DNA of 64,000 nt, from positions 1,550,001 to 1,614,000 of the forward strand of contig NZ_BCNW01000001.1 in NCBI RefSeq assembly GCF_001571385.1, written 5' to 3'. Under the pieces are notes generated by a model. It had not been told where the DNA came from and ran no database searches. It was given only the letters and a program-made list of their open reading frames with translations. This DNA comes from Methanofollis ethanolicus. Lineage in GTDB: Archaea > Halobacteriota > Methanomicrobia > Methanomicrobiales > Methanofollaceae. Below are positions 24,897 to 34,113 of this stretch, piece after piece; the first letter of the stretch is position 1; each line of letters begins with the position of its first letter. Position numbers and translations under genes: made by a program.

Positions 24897-27533
24897 TCAC
24901 CTCCGTGCTGCGTACAGTAGCGTACAGAAGATCGCGAGTGCCGAGAAGACGGAGAATATGGTCTCATATCCCATGGCCTGGCCTGACGACGGTGTCGTTG
25001 CTGTCGCGGAGGGGGTCGGTACGTACATTGTTGCCGTTGGCGTGACCCACACAGGATTTGCGGGAGTTACAGGGTTTGAGTTGAATTCTTCTCCCGTGAC
25101 CGGGCTCGCCAGACCGTGCTCCTTTCTGTAGCCCTCTTCGTGGAGGGTGAAGAGGATCTCCTTCTTGTACTTGATGTCCTCGCATTTGATGACGGCGACG
25201 TAATCACCGGCTGTCATCTGTGCGGATCTCTCGGCAGGGATCGTGAAAGAGACCTTTCGCGATGCTGCGCCCGTCGCCGTTTTTGCAGGGACCGCCGATG
25301 CGCTGTAGATCCTGTTGGTGCTCTGGGTCTTCCCGGCGTAATACATGTCGGCGGTGTAGAGGGCAAGGGAGACGCTGTCTCCCGGCAGGTCGATCTGGTT
25401 GTACGGGTAATATACGGTGCATTCAAGGTTCGTTGTTCCCGTTATCGGTATCGCCTCACCGACCTCATAGTCCTGGATGGGACCGACGTCCACCACCGAT
25501 TTTTCGACGGTAAAGGTCTGGGTAACAAGGCTATCGTCGACGAGGGAGGACGCAATCGCGTTCTTCAGCGCGCTGACGGCATCCGCCGATTGCAGCGCGG
25601 AGATGTCGACGCTCTCTCCGCTGGATATAATCAGGGTCGTTAAGTCGCCGCTGTAGGTATCCCCCTGTATTGGCCGGACATTGAATGTCTGGTCGTTCAT
25701 GGGGTGCTGGTATACCACGGTGTACTCTCCCCTGCTCAGGTTCGCCGAGAAACTGCGTGGAAGGTTCAGGCCCGAATACCCCGGGTAGTCTCCCTTATCT
25801 GCAAGTGCGTTCAGCTGTTCTGGTGTTGCATCCTTGTCCACCTTGGGCAGAGGGAACTCCTGGATCCCTGTGTACCGGAGGTTGCTGCCGAAGATGTAAT
25901 ACCGGATTTTACCGGTGTATGAGCTCTTTGCCGGGCTGCCGCGCGCCGTCCAGAGCGAGACGATGTGATCGCCCTGTGCAAAGAACCCGGGCGCTTCCTG
26001 CGGGAACATGACGTTTATCGAGGGCTGGTTGAGATCGACCTCCCGGTAATCCTTCACGTCCGTCTCGATCAGTGCCCTGCTGGCGTAGCCGGTCGGATTT
26101 ACGGTGGCGAAGATGGTGTAGGTTCCGTCGGTAAGCCCGGTATTTCCGGTATTCCACCTGTACTCAAATTCTGTCTGGCCTTTAGAGATGTGAACGGATT
26201 CAAATGTGCTGTTGTCGCCGTCTATCGCCCCTATCTGCGGGTTCGATGGCTTTACACCGTTTGAATCCAGGTTGGGCCCGGTGATGTAAAAGTAGACGTC
26301 CATCTCGTCCGCTGCGGCTGCCCCGAGCCTGCCGGTAACGGGTATCGTGTCCCCCAGACAGTAGTATTCGTCGTTGCTCAACTTGGAGGCGTCGAGCACG
26401 ATCTCTTTTGTTGAACCGCCTGGCTCCACCATGACCTGCACCGTTGTGAAGGTGGACGGGTTGCGGGTTTCGTAGATCTTTGGGTAGTATGAGCGCGTGG
26501 TGTGGCTGGAGTCGCCGCCGGTGGCAGGGATATACAGGGGCACGCGGACCGTTCCGCTCCAGTCCGGGTGGACGGTCGCGTTGTACTTGCTGACGTAGAT
26601 GTCATAGTTGCCGGTGGCCGGAAGTTCGGGTTTTCCGTCCATGGTATCTTCGATCACGATGGTGTAGTATGTGTACGGCTTTCCCGTGATGGTCAGCGTC
26701 GTGGTCTGGTCCGCATTGACGACCGAGGGTGATGCCGAGGCCGCGAGGGTGTAGCGGACGACGTCGAACCGGTAATCTTTCGTATAAAAGGCATCGTTTC
26801 CGTTGTATGCCGTGAACGTCATCACGTAGGTTCCTTCCTCCGGGTTTGGGTTCTGGTCTGCGATGCTGAATGCAAGGATGTTGTTGTCGTCCGACGGGTC
26901 GCCGGTGAGTCCGGCGAGCGATACGGTGTTGCCTGCCATGTTGGTGACGGTGCTGATCGGGACGCCGCCCGGGGTTCTGAGTTCGTACTCGTACCACGGG
27001 TTGACGAAGTTGCCGTTGTTGAGGTTTGTCGTGTCCAGTTTGAACTGGACGTTCATGGTGGCGGGGATGACTGCAGGCGTCCGCGTATCGGTTTTCTTCG
27101 GGTCGACGTCCGTCCCGAGCGCGGTCCCGGCGCGCACCTCTATGGTACCTGTGGGCTGGGATACGGTGCAGATGGCGGACCCCCACGTGCCGTTGTAGAG
27201 TTTGAACGGCCGGTCGAGGTATGCGGATGCGACGTTCACCCGACCTGTTAAAATTGCGCCGTCATTCAGTGTCTGCATCGCAAGGGCGGACCCCCCGTCG
27301 TCGCAGGCCAGATAGAGGGGCGGCAAGAGGGGGGACGAGGGCTGAAGCGTCGAAAAGTTGAGTCCCCGCTCCCCGTTAAATACGGTATCTCCTGGGTGTA
27401 TCCCCGCGTTAGACCCCTCGGGCGAGTCGTACCGGGCAGCCACGGGAGCTGCGACCGCACTGATGATGAGGTACGCCAGAACGAGAATACCGAGGGTTTT
27501 CAGTGTTTGTGGGTTGCTGATCCTGATCTGCAT
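24897..27533 (-). CDS. DUF3821-like S-layer/surface protein with C-terminal anchor
   Basis: An 878-residue extracellular protein. It has a signal peptide (about 10-33), an N-terminal segment with GIHPGDTVFNGERGLNF as in DUF3821 proteins of methanogens, and several Ig-like beta domains with Asn-Thr/Ser glycosylation-type sites. A Thr/Pro-rich stalk and a C-terminal membrane helix (about 852-873) ending in RR follow. The architecture is that of a cell-surface or S-layer-associated protein. It heads the appendage operon. The promoter interval carries the 14-bp palindrome site at 27587-27600. The function is unknown; structural or adhesive is most likely. Confidence 0.78.
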   Translation of the reverse strand: MQIRISNPQTLKTLGILVLAYLIISAVAAPVAARYDSPEGSNAGIHPGDTVFNGERGLNFSTLQPSSPLLPPLYLACDDGGSALAMQTLNDGAILTGRVNVASAYLDRPFKLYNGTWGSAICTVSQPTGTIEVRAGTALGTDVDPKKTDTRTPAVIPATMNVQFKLDTTNLNNGNFVNPWYEYELRTPGGVPISTVTNMAGNTVSLAGLTGDPSDDNNILAFSIADQNPNPEEGTYVMTFTAYNGNDAFYTKDYRFDVVRYTLAASASPSVVNADQTTTLTITGKPYTYYTIVIEDTMDGKPELPATGNYDIYVSKYNATVHPDWSGTVRVPLYIPATGGDSSHTTRSYYPKIYETRNPSTFTTVQVMVEPGGSTKEIVLDASKLSNDEYYCLGDTIPVTGRLGAAAADEMDVYFYITGPNLDSNGVKPSNPQIGAIDGDNSTFESVHISKGQTEFEYRWNTGNTGLTDGTYTIFATVNPTGYASRALIETDVKDYREVDLNQPSINVMFPQEAPGFFAQGDHIVSLWTARGSPAKSSYTGKIRYYIFGSNLRYTGIQEFPLPKVDKDATPEQLNALADKGDYPGYSGLNLPRSFSANLSRGEYTVVYQHPMNDQTFNVRPIQGDTYSGDLTTLIISSGESVDISALQSADAVSALKNAIASSLVDDSLVTQTFTVEKSVVDVGPIQDYEVGEAIPITGTTNLECTVYYPYNQIDLPGDSVSLALYTADMYYAGKTQSTNRIYSASAVPAKTATGAASRKVSFTIPAERSAQMTAGDYVAVIKCEDIKYKKEILFTLHEEGYRKEHGLASPVTGEEFNSNPVTPANPVWVTPTATMYVPTPSATATTPSSGQAMGYETIFSVFSALAIFCTLLYAARR

Positions 27534-27586
27534 AACTGCTCCACGACCTACTTATAATCAGCATTGGGGAATGTACTAAATAATAT

Positions 27587-27600
27587 TTGTTTTTTAGCAA
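27587..27600. promoter_or_regulatory. 14-bp palindrome site S1 (TTGTTTTTTAGCAA)
   Basis: It lies 54 bases before the start of the DUF3821-headed operon. It matches the TTG...CAA frame of sites S2-S5 but is the weakest copy in the centre. Confidence 0.4.
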
Positions 27601-27946
27601 TTCGATTTACTGTTCGGTCGTGATGCGCTCGTTTGGGCCGCGTGGGCCCGGGGATGGCCGGAAGGATCCGGGCAGCGGGCTTTGGGGGTACGGGGGCCTT
27701 TTACTGCGCCGAAACGCCGGGCGACGCATGCGCGGGAGGCTGGGTGGTGCGCCCGTATATAGACGACCTCCCGGCAACGCGTGTGGGGGAGGTCGTCGGT
27801 CGTGCCGGATTTTGCGGGGGCTGTACCCGTGTACGGCAATGCCGGTCGGGCAGACCCGGTATTTTCAAAAAAATGGCAGTGTGGTGTTTCGAAATATTTA
27901 TCTGGTGCGGCAAGTATACATATGTTCCATCTTAAATCAAATTAAT
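27601..27946. other. Divergent intergenic region between appendage operons
   Basis: GC-rich up to about 27840, then AT-rich. No open frame here has a ribosome-binding site or a recognisable product, so none is called. The AT-rich end (27890-28000) carries the pilin promoter. Confidence 0.5.
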
Positions 27947-27960
27947 TTGTTAATTTTCAA
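27947..27960. promoter_or_regulatory. 14-bp palindrome site S2 (TTGTTAATTTTCAA)
   Basis: It lies 44 bases before the first pilin gene of the six-gene array, within an AT-rich promoter. A further TTTGTTAAAC half-site follows at about 27966-27975. Confidence 0.5.
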
Positions 27961-28003
27961 ACTTATTTGTTAAACGACGATGCACCTGAAGGTGGGATCT
28001 GGT

Positions 28004-28624
28004 ATGAAAGAAAAGCAGAGCAGTTTGAATTCGGAGGCGGTCTCCCCCGTTATCGGCGTGATGCTGATGCTTGTGGTGACGATCATCGTCGCCGCCGCGG
28101 TGTCGGCGTTCGCGGGAGGGTTTGCCGACGATCAAAAAGAGACGCCGGTTGCACAGATCGACGTGCAGCTGAAGACCGAAGGGTCATACCCGAAGCTGGT
28201 GTTCACGCATCTCGGCGGCGACGCGCTGGATACAGGCGATCTGAAGATCATCACGTACTTTCATGGATACGGAAAGTGCGGCGCCCACGAACTGAGTAAA
28301 GAGGTACTTCCTGTCCGCAAGCACACGACCGACGGTTCGCTCGACCCGATGGTCCCGGCGAACAACTACGATGCGGCCGATTACAATGCGGGCACGGGAT
28401 CGTTCATTTCAAACAACGGCTATCCCTGCACGGTATCGAACGGGAAACCGGTCAAGTACTGGGGCAACTCGACGATGATGCCGGGCGACGTCTACACGAC
28501 GATCGATAAGGCGTCGCTCGAGAGCGTCATTACCGTACGGAGCGTCGGCGACGACCTGATCGAGGTGGAGATCATCCACATCCCGAGCGGGAAGACGATC
28601 TTCAGCGGGGAGGTGATCTATTGA
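28004..28624 (+). CDS. Type IV pilin 1 of plus-strand array
   Basis: A 206-residue prepilin. A short polar leader (MKEKQSSLNSE) precedes the class III core AVSPVIGVMLMLVVTIIVAA, which forms the assembly helix. A C-terminal beta-rich extracellular head with two widely spaced Cys and Asn-Ser/Thr sites follows. The archaeal prepilin peptidase should cut just before AVSP; no peptidase gene is seen in the window. The start at 28004 follows GGTGGG; an in-frame ATG at 27980 lacks one. It is the first gene of six in one direction and overlaps the next as TGATG. Confidence 0.88.
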   Translation: MKEKQSSLNSEAVSPVIGVMLMLVVTIIVAAAVSAFAGGFADDQKETPVAQIDVQLKTEGSYPKLVFTHLGGDALDTGDLKIITYFHGYGKCGAHELSKEVLPVRKHTTDGSLDPMVPANNYDAADYNAGTGSFISNNGYPCTVSNGKPVKYWGNSTMMPGDVYTTIDKASLESVITVRSVGDDLIEVEIIHIPSGKTIFSGEVIY

Positions 28625-29160
28625 TGAACTGTTCATTTCGGGAGAACGAGAGCGGCGTATCGCCGGTCATCGGAGTCATGCTGATGCTTGTAGTGACGAT
28701 AATCATTGCGGCCGTCGTATCGGCATTTGCGGGAGGTCTCACCGACTCATCGACGGATGTCCCGGTGGCCGCGTTTGAGTTCAAGGTATACAAACAGTTT
28801 ATTTCTGCAAGCTACAATCCGGGTGCAAGTGATAGGGTCGTGGCGATCATGAAGAGCGGAGAGGCGATCGACACGCAACATTTGAAGATCGTCTCCTACT
28901 ACAAGGACGACGACGGAAACATTATCTCCCATGAATTCACTGAGTCACAGATCGGTGCGCAATTCTTCGCCAAGGGATCTGTCGGGACGGACACATATTT
29001 CGGCAAACCCGGCACGTACTGGCATACGGGAGACAAATTTTTTGGCCTCCCGAGCACTCTTTTCGGGGTAACGCCCGACAGGGGTGACACTATCGAGATC
29101 AACGTGGTGCATAAACCGACGAACACGGTGATATGGTCGGCCGAGGTGACGGTCATATGA
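28624..29160 (+). CDS. Type IV pilin 2
   Basis: A 178-residue prepilin. The leader MNCSFRENESG is followed by VSPVIGVMLMLVVTIIIAAV and a distinct head domain with LKIVSYYKDDDGNI and a C-terminal VVHKPTNTVIWSAEV strand shared in outline with the other pilins. A GGGAGGTG ribosome site inside the preceding gene drives translation, and the start ATG overlaps the previous TGA. It is translationally coupled to pilins 1 and 3, implying fixed ratios of subunits. Confidence 0.87.
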   Translation: MNCSFRENESGVSPVIGVMLMLVVTIIIAAVVSAFAGGLTDSSTDVPVAAFEFKVYKQFISASYNPGASDRVVAIMKSGEAIDTQHLKIVSYYKDDDGNIISHEFTESQIGAQFFAKGSVGTDTYFGKPGTYWHTGDKFFGLPSTLFGVTPDRGDTIEINVVHKPTNTVIWSAEVTVI

Positions 29161-29663
29161 AAATAAAAGAAGAGGAGGCGGTATCGCCGGTCATCGGGGT
29201 GATGCTGATGATTGTGGTGACCGTCATCATCGCAGCTGTTGTCTCCGCGTTTGCCGGCGGTTATTCAGATGACGACCGAAAGGCGCCGACCGCAGTCATC
29301 TCCTGTAAGGCAATAGGGGATGGCCTCCTGTTCACCCACGAATCGGGGGACTTCATCGATCTGGTCGACGTCATCGTTGTCCTGACAAACGGGGAAGATA
29401 CAAGGAGATTTTATTATGCCCCCTATACTGATGCTCGCGCTATGGTGAAGGTCAGTCCCGTGCGATCACTGACGACTGACCTGCAGATCACTACGGGCAA
29501 CCAGTTCTACCTTCCTGCGGACAATGACGGCACCGGCGTTGCCGGCGGCTATCTCGGGTGGGATGATCCCGCGTTCTACCTGACAACCGACGAGATCGGG
29601 ACGTATACGATCATCGACCGGGAGAGCAATCAGATCATATCGACAGGCATGATCAGTATCTAA
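29157..29663 (+). CDS. Type IV pilin 3
   Basis: A 168-residue prepilin starting MKIKEEEAVSPVIGVMLM, overlapping the previous stop as ATGA with GAGGTG upstream. It has the assembly helix, then a head domain ending ..TYTIIDRESNQIISTG. The leader is only seven residues, the shortest of the array. Shared features with its neighbours are the near-identical first ~35 codons and a divergent head. Confidence 0.87.
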   Translation: MKIKEEEAVSPVIGVMLMIVVTVIIAAVVSAFAGGYSDDDRKAPTAVISCKAIGDGLLFTHESGDFIDLVDVIVVLTNGEDTRRFYYAPYTDARAMVKVSPVRSLTTDLQITTGNQFYLPADNDGTGVAGGYLGWDDPAFYLTTDEIGTYTIIDRESNQIISTGMISI

Positions 29664-29685
29664 ATCAACGATTCAAGGTGAAAAA

Positions 29686-30264
29686 ATGAGGGAAATGGAG
29701 AGAAATGAAGATGCGGTCTCGCCGGTCATCGGCGTCATGCTGATGATCGTCGTGACCGTGATCATCGCTGCCATCGTTTCGGGCTTTGCCAGCGGCATGG
29801 GAGACACCCAGAAAGCGGCACCGGCGGCGGCGATACAGTGCAGTATCGTGAAAGCGGATGTGGACAATGTGGTGATGACCTTAAAGCACGTCTCGGGAGA
29901 TTCGCTCAAGACGGCCGACCTGAGGTTCTACGTCAGCTATGTGGACTCAGCTGGCACTCCGGTCCAGAAGAGGACGCAGGGTGTTTCGGCGGCAGGGTTT
30001 ACCAACTCGCGGGGAGAGACGGTAAGCGCAAAGATCCCGTACCTGACCGACGTGAAGGTAGGGGACGTGGGAGACGACGCCACGAACTACGGCAACTTCA
30101 TCTGGAACCCCGGGCAGATTCTCACAACCGGCAACGCGGCGGGTTTCAAGGCGATAACCGGGCTTGATGCGTCTGGTGTCAAGATCGGGGACATTCTCAG
30201 TATAAAGATCGTGGACACAACCTCCCAGAAGGCGGTATTTGACCAGGATGTGAGGGTACAATGA
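29686..30264 (+). CDS. Type IV pilin 4
   Basis: A 192-residue prepilin (MREMERNEDAVSPVIGVM...), with AAGGTGAAAAA before the ATG. The head is Ala/Gly/Thr-rich, with LRFYVSYVDSAGTPV and IWNPGQILTTGN, the latter a motif echoed in the pilin at 36183. It is separated from pilin 3 by 22 bases and overlaps pilin 5 by four. Confidence 0.87.
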   Translation: MREMERNEDAVSPVIGVMLMIVVTVIIAAIVSGFASGMGDTQKAAPAAAIQCSIVKADVDNVVMTLKHVSGDSLKTADLRFYVSYVDSAGTPVQKRTQGVSAAGFTNSRGETVSAKIPYLTDVKVGDVGDDATNYGNFIWNPGQILTTGNAAGFKAITGLDASGVKIGDILSIKIVDTTSQKAVFDQDVRVQ

Positions 30265-30794
30265 AGAGAATTGCCATGATGAACGAAGATGCGGTATCGC
30301 CCGTTATCGGGGTGATGCTGATGATCGTCGTGACCGTCATCATCGCAGCGGTCGTATCCGGGTATGCAGGGGGAATGACCTCTTCGGAGAGCAAGGTGCC
30401 GAATGCGGCGTTCACCATCCACCCGAATCTCAACGGCAACGGCACGATCGCGTTCCATCAGACCGGCGGCGACGAACTGATGCTCAACGAGATCCTCGTC
30501 CAGCTCGAATACAACGACAGGAGCATCATCCTCTCGAACCTCGACAATATGACTGGTTATTCCGATCTTGAATACCTCTCCGAGATGGGCGGCGACGCGG
30601 ACGGTTTCATCACCGGCGGCGACCGGCTCGTCCTGACCTGCGACAGAAACGATGCTACAAACAAGGCATTTGTATTCAAGCCCGCCGATGCGGCGGCGAA
30701 CTTCACAATCCCGTACTACGGCCACATCAGGTACATGATCCTTGATAAGGAGAGTGCGAAGGCGATCCAGACGGGGGAGTTCGTGCTGAAGTAG
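30261..30794 (+). CDS. Type IV pilin 5
   Basis: A 177-residue prepilin (MKRIAMMNEDAVSPVIGVM...). The start overlaps the previous stop as ATGA. The head has FHQTGGDELMLNEILVQLEY and RYMILDKESAKAIQTGEF. The 'TGGD + LxL' step after the helix is common to most pilins of this island and looks like a conserved head element. Confidence 0.87.
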   Translation: MKRIAMMNEDAVSPVIGVMLMIVVTVIIAAVVSGYAGGMTSSESKVPNAAFTIHPNLNGNGTIAFHQTGGDELMLNEILVQLEYNDRSIILSNLDNMTGYSDLEYLSEMGGDADGFITGGDRLVLTCDRNDATNKAFVFKPADAAANFTIPYYGHIRYMILDKESAKAIQTGEFVLK

Positions 30795-30852
30795 ACGGGC
30801 CTTTTCCGGTTATTCTTTAATCGGGATTTCGATCTTTCAGGAGGATGATCAG

Positions 30853-31710
30853 ATGAAAAAGACAAAGGGCAATCACGAAACAGAGGCGGTCTCGCCGGTC
30901 GTCGGGGTGATGCTGATGATCGTGGTGACCGTCATCATCGCGGCGGTGGTCTCCGGGTTTGCCGGGGACATGGGGCTCGACAAGAAGACCGGGCCGGATG
31001 TTGTGCTATCGGGACCGGTGCTTGATTTCGATTCGAGCGCAACACCGGGAGAATTGATTGATATTAAAACGTATGCAAAGTATGATAATTATCCAAATCG
31101 GCCAGAGGTGTGGTTGCGGGATGCTAGCTACGTAGTACGCCTGCCATCAACGGTGACCGACCAGCACGGACTGACCTTCACTCATCGGGGAGGGGATCCG
31201 ATCGACCTCAAAGATCTCCAGATGGAATTCAGCACGGGAGACCTGGGTATTATGGTCGACTATGACTCAACGAGGGTACAGGTGCAGCAGACGGAGCCGT
31301 TTGAACCAAAGTATAAAGTAGGGGATACATTCGACTCACCGCGGGGCCCCCGGACCGTCACACGTATGACGATCACCTATCGCGATCGCCCCGATGATGC
31401 GGCACCCACGCTGGATGAGCTGATGGAGCAACTGAAGAACTGCCCGCACTCTGGCTACTTCGTCAAGATAAGTCCCGAGACGCCGGATGACACGATCATA
31501 CGCACGGGAGACCAGTTCAAGATATACACAGACGACACAACGGGAGACAACTGGGCGATTGCATGCACGAACCACGGCCATTCCGAGAGTATGGGTATTG
31601 AATCCGGTACGGGCGTCAAGTGGACTCTTTCCCACAAGCCGTCCGGACAGATTCTTGCACAGGGAGACCTTAACTTCCCGGATGCAGAGGGAGGGGGATA
31701 TCCTATCTAG
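30853..31710 (+). CDS. Type IV pilin 6 (large head)
   Basis: A 285-residue prepilin, the largest of the array (MKKTKGNHETEAVSPVVGVM...). It has a strong GGAGG six to ten bases before ATG 30853. The head contains an insert (about 85-190), visibly more AT-rich at its beginning, with TFTHRGGDPIDLKDLQMEF as in the other pilins and a C-terminal WTLSHKPSGQILAQGDL. The extra mass could make it a tip or adhesive subunit (inference). It is followed by a strong hairpin. Confidence 0.87.
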   Translation: MKKTKGNHETEAVSPVVGVMLMIVVTVIIAAVVSGFAGDMGLDKKTGPDVVLSGPVLDFDSSATPGELIDIKTYAKYDNYPNRPEVWLRDASYVVRLPSTVTDQHGLTFTHRGGDPIDLKDLQMEFSTGDLGIMVDYDSTRVQVQQTEPFEPKYKVGDTFDSPRGPRTVTRMTITYRDRPDDAAPTLDELMEQLKNCPHSGYFVKISPETPDDTIIRTGDQFKIYTDDTTGDNWAIACTNHGHSESMGIESGTGVKWTLSHKPSGQILAQGDLNFPDAEGGGYPI

Positions 31711-31720
31711 CGATGCCTCA

Positions 31721-31745
31721 TGCACCCGCCGTTCCGGCGGGTGCA
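31721..31745 (+). terminator. Perfect 11-bp hairpin closing the pilin array
   Basis: TGCACCCGCCG, loop TTC, then CGGCGGGTGCA, 11 bases after the stop of pilin 6. A short T-rich tract (GGTCTTTTC) follows about 12 bases later. It is a terminator or a 3' stabilising hairpin. Confidence 0.65.
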
Positions 31746-32129
31746 CCTCCCCGGTCTTTTCAAACTCCTGCCGTACCGGCAGTCGTTCCCCGCGCGGCGA
31801 TATGCGATGTCCCGTAGGAGCGGAACTTGAGCACCGGAGGTGCGGGTGCAGGGTAAAAGCCATTTCCTCCTTCTAACCTCTGCTGCAGCCCATCGAAGTG
31901 CGCCAAAGGTTCGCAAACTATTTTGAGACCGACCTCTCTACGTGGTCGTCCCACGATTATAAGGACTCTTGGATAATACTAAGAGATGTGGCTCTCTGGA
32001 AAATTGACGATTGTCTCCGGGCAATTGTCCAGAACTACATCCCGCTCACAAAGTCGCACATCGGCCGACCGCGGTGTGACCTCCGCGGCCCACGGAAAAT
32101 CTCCGATTTTCCTGGCAGGAGAACGTCTC
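31746..32129. other. Gene-free sequence after the pilin array
   Basis: No supported gene. The sequence is of mixed composition. It probably contains the left part of a decayed insertion sequence, whose transposase fragment becomes readable from about 32130. Confidence 0.4.
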
Positions 32130-32387
32130 TGCGTTCTCCAGGTGTTCGACGGCATCCTGTACGTCCTGGCCACCGAACGCATCCGGCACGACGTTCCGGC
32201 GAAATACGGTACGAAATCGGCGGTTCACCGGTATCACCTTGAACCCCGCGAGAAGGGAGTGTCCCAGGCGATCATCCTCGACCTGCTCCGATCAGCATTG
32301 CACCGAGACTCTGTTCGGTTAAAGCGGAGAATCAGCTACCTCAAAGCAATTGTAGCCCTCGCCCATAAAATGCTCCGGTTGCTCTGA
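32130..32387 (+). pseudogene. Remnant of an IS5-like transposase
   Basis: An open stretch reading LQVFDGILYVLATERIRHDVPAKYGTKSAVHRYHLEPREKGVSQAII...LLRSA resembles the N-terminal part of IS5-group transposases (DGILYVL...GT-WRxxPxxYG...STVHRYHL..R.GV). It then jumps to a C-terminal-like LKAIVALAHKMLRLL. The catalytic centre is missing, so this is an internally deleted relic. The family call is by memory of motifs only. Confidence 0.5.
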
Positions 32388-32625
32388 TATCTCCGGGTCA
32401 ACCTTAGATTCTATGGGGGTCTCATCGCCCGGAGAAGGTGGCTGGTGATCTTTTTAAGACAAAAACCCGCGACGGTGCGAATGGAACTCGATCTTACGTG
32501 ATCACGAGACCCGGACGACAGTGAATTCAAAGGAATGGCGGGGTGGGTAACCCCCCTGCCCACATTTACATGGGGAGGGGGATGACTCCTGACTCCGCCA
32601 TCCCCCTTCCGTGAAGCCTGCATGT

Positions 32626-34113
32626 TCAGCTGAATATGCAGAGATCACCTTCATGATCGACGGTGTAAACTTCATCCCATGCAATGGCCGCGGTCGCTCC
32701 TCCTGCCGGATAACTCCAGCTTGTACCACCATTATAGGCATCATAGAGCGCATACGTGGTGTTATAGCAGTACGAGGGATAATTGTTATTGCCCGTTTCC
32801 CTTCCGGCAAAGACGACCGGTTCTCCATCCGCATCTTCGTCTGCGATGGCTACCGAGCATGTCCATCCGCCCATATTAGCATTGAGACGACTCCAGAGCA
32901 GGTTCAGGTTTGAAGAACTGTAACACCTGACACCGGGAGTCGCGCTTCCATAGATTCCGCCGTTCCACCCGCCGGATACATAGACGCGGTCGCGTGCTTT
33001 ATCGATGGACGGTGTGGCATCGGTACGCTCGATGGACTGGCTGGTGACGGACGACCCGTCTTTGCTGATCTTATACAATTTCCCGTTGCTCCCGAAACTG
33101 TACGATGCAACAAAGATACAGTCGTCATCGACCGACACGGAACCGCAGAACGATTCGGAATCCCCTACGCCATAACTCCAGTCTTCCGTGCCTGCGGCAA
33201 CATCCACCTTGTACAGGTAACCTGTGTGCTGGGTGACATTATCATAGCCCCATCCCGTGACGTAGATCTTTCCTTCGTCACCCTCGGTCGGGTCGAATGC
33301 CGGCGTTGCCTGGGAATTTGTCATATCATAGTCCCACGTATCCGCGTTGTTGAAGACCCACTTCATGGTGCCGTTGTTCTTGTAAAGGCAGTAGTAATTG
33401 CCGCCCCAGTCACTGCAGAAGACGTAATCGTCGGTGACCGTCGGTCCGCCGTTGCAGTTGTCATGATACATCGTAAAGGTCCACATCAACTGACCATCCG
33501 AAACCCGTACGCAGATCGTCTTGTTGTCGGACGATGCATACGCATATGTTCCGTCGGTTGCCGCCGAGGACCAGGAGTTGGAATAATAACCGGAAGATAT
33601 ATTCGTACGTGGCAGATCCTGAACCCAGTCGACGGACAGCTGACCATTGTACCAGTCGATGCAGGTCAGGTTGACCTTCGTAAGTCCTTCCGGTTCCTCG
33701 AACCCGGCGTATCCGGTCATCACAAGTATCTTCTTATGCCCTGAGGCATCTTTAAAGACCACGGGGTTTATTGTACCTATGACATCGATACCCAGGCTGC
33801 TGGTGGAGTTCACCACAGAACAATCGGCCGGGATGTTATCACACGGAGAATACCCTGTGTTTGCCGCATCATGCATAAACTGCGGCCAGTCTTCGGAACT
33901 GAGAGATCTCACAGCAGTCCTGGTGACCACGGGAGCAGCTTCCGCGTTGCAGACAGTGGTTCCACCATCGGGTGATGTCTCCAGAGACAATTTTTCTGGA
34001 CTGTTGAACGACATGAACTGCGGATTGTCCGAATAGTCTCCTGCCGCTACCGCCGGCGCGAAGAGCGCCAGCACCATGAACGCTGCCAGTACCGGCAGCA
34101 ATGTGTTTTTCAT
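32626..34113 (-). CDS. Secreted PQQ-repeat beta-propeller protein
   Basis: A 495-residue exported protein. The signal peptide is at about 3-22 (LLPVLAAFMVLALFAPAVAA). The typical entry motif DWPQFMHDAANTGYS (about 75-89) is followed by repeated propeller strands (YAYASSDNKTICVRVSDGQLMWTF, YLYKVDVAAGTEDWSYG) to the end. Such proteins are extracellular propellers that bind ligands or sugars and are abundant in Methanomicrobiales; the ligand is unknown. GGAGGAAA before ATG 34113 sets the start. It lies between pilin clusters and is likely part of the cell-surface programme. Confidence 0.83.
   Translation of the reverse strand: MKNTLLPVLAAFMVLALFAPAVAAGDYSDNPQFMSFNSPEKLSLETSPDGGTTVCNAEAAPVVTRTAVRSLSSEDWPQFMHDAANTGYSPCDNIPADCSVVNSTSSLGIDVIGTINPVVFKDASGHKKILVMTGYAGFEEPEGLTKVNLTCIDWYNGQLSVDWVQDLPRTNISSGYYSNSWSSAATDGTYAYASSDNKTICVRVSDGQLMWTFTMYHDNCNGGPTVTDDYVFCSDWGGNYYCLYKNNGTMKWVFNNADTWDYDMTNSQATPAFDPTEGDEGKIYVTGWGYDNVTQHTGYLYKVDVAAGTEDWSYGVGDSESFCGSVSVDDDCIFVASYSFGSNGKLYKISKDGSSVTSQSIERTDATPSIDKARDRVYVSGGWNGGIYGSATPGVRCYSSSNLNLLWSRLNANMGGWTCSVAIADEDADGEPVVFAGRETGNNNYPSYCYNTTYALYDAYNGGTSWSYPAGGATAAIAWDEVYTVDHEGDLCIFS

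Noticed and set aside
28004-31710. Archaellin (flagellin) cluster
   Set aside because: The AVSPVIG core is that of type IV pilins (DUF1628-like), and no archaellum accessory genes accompany the array.
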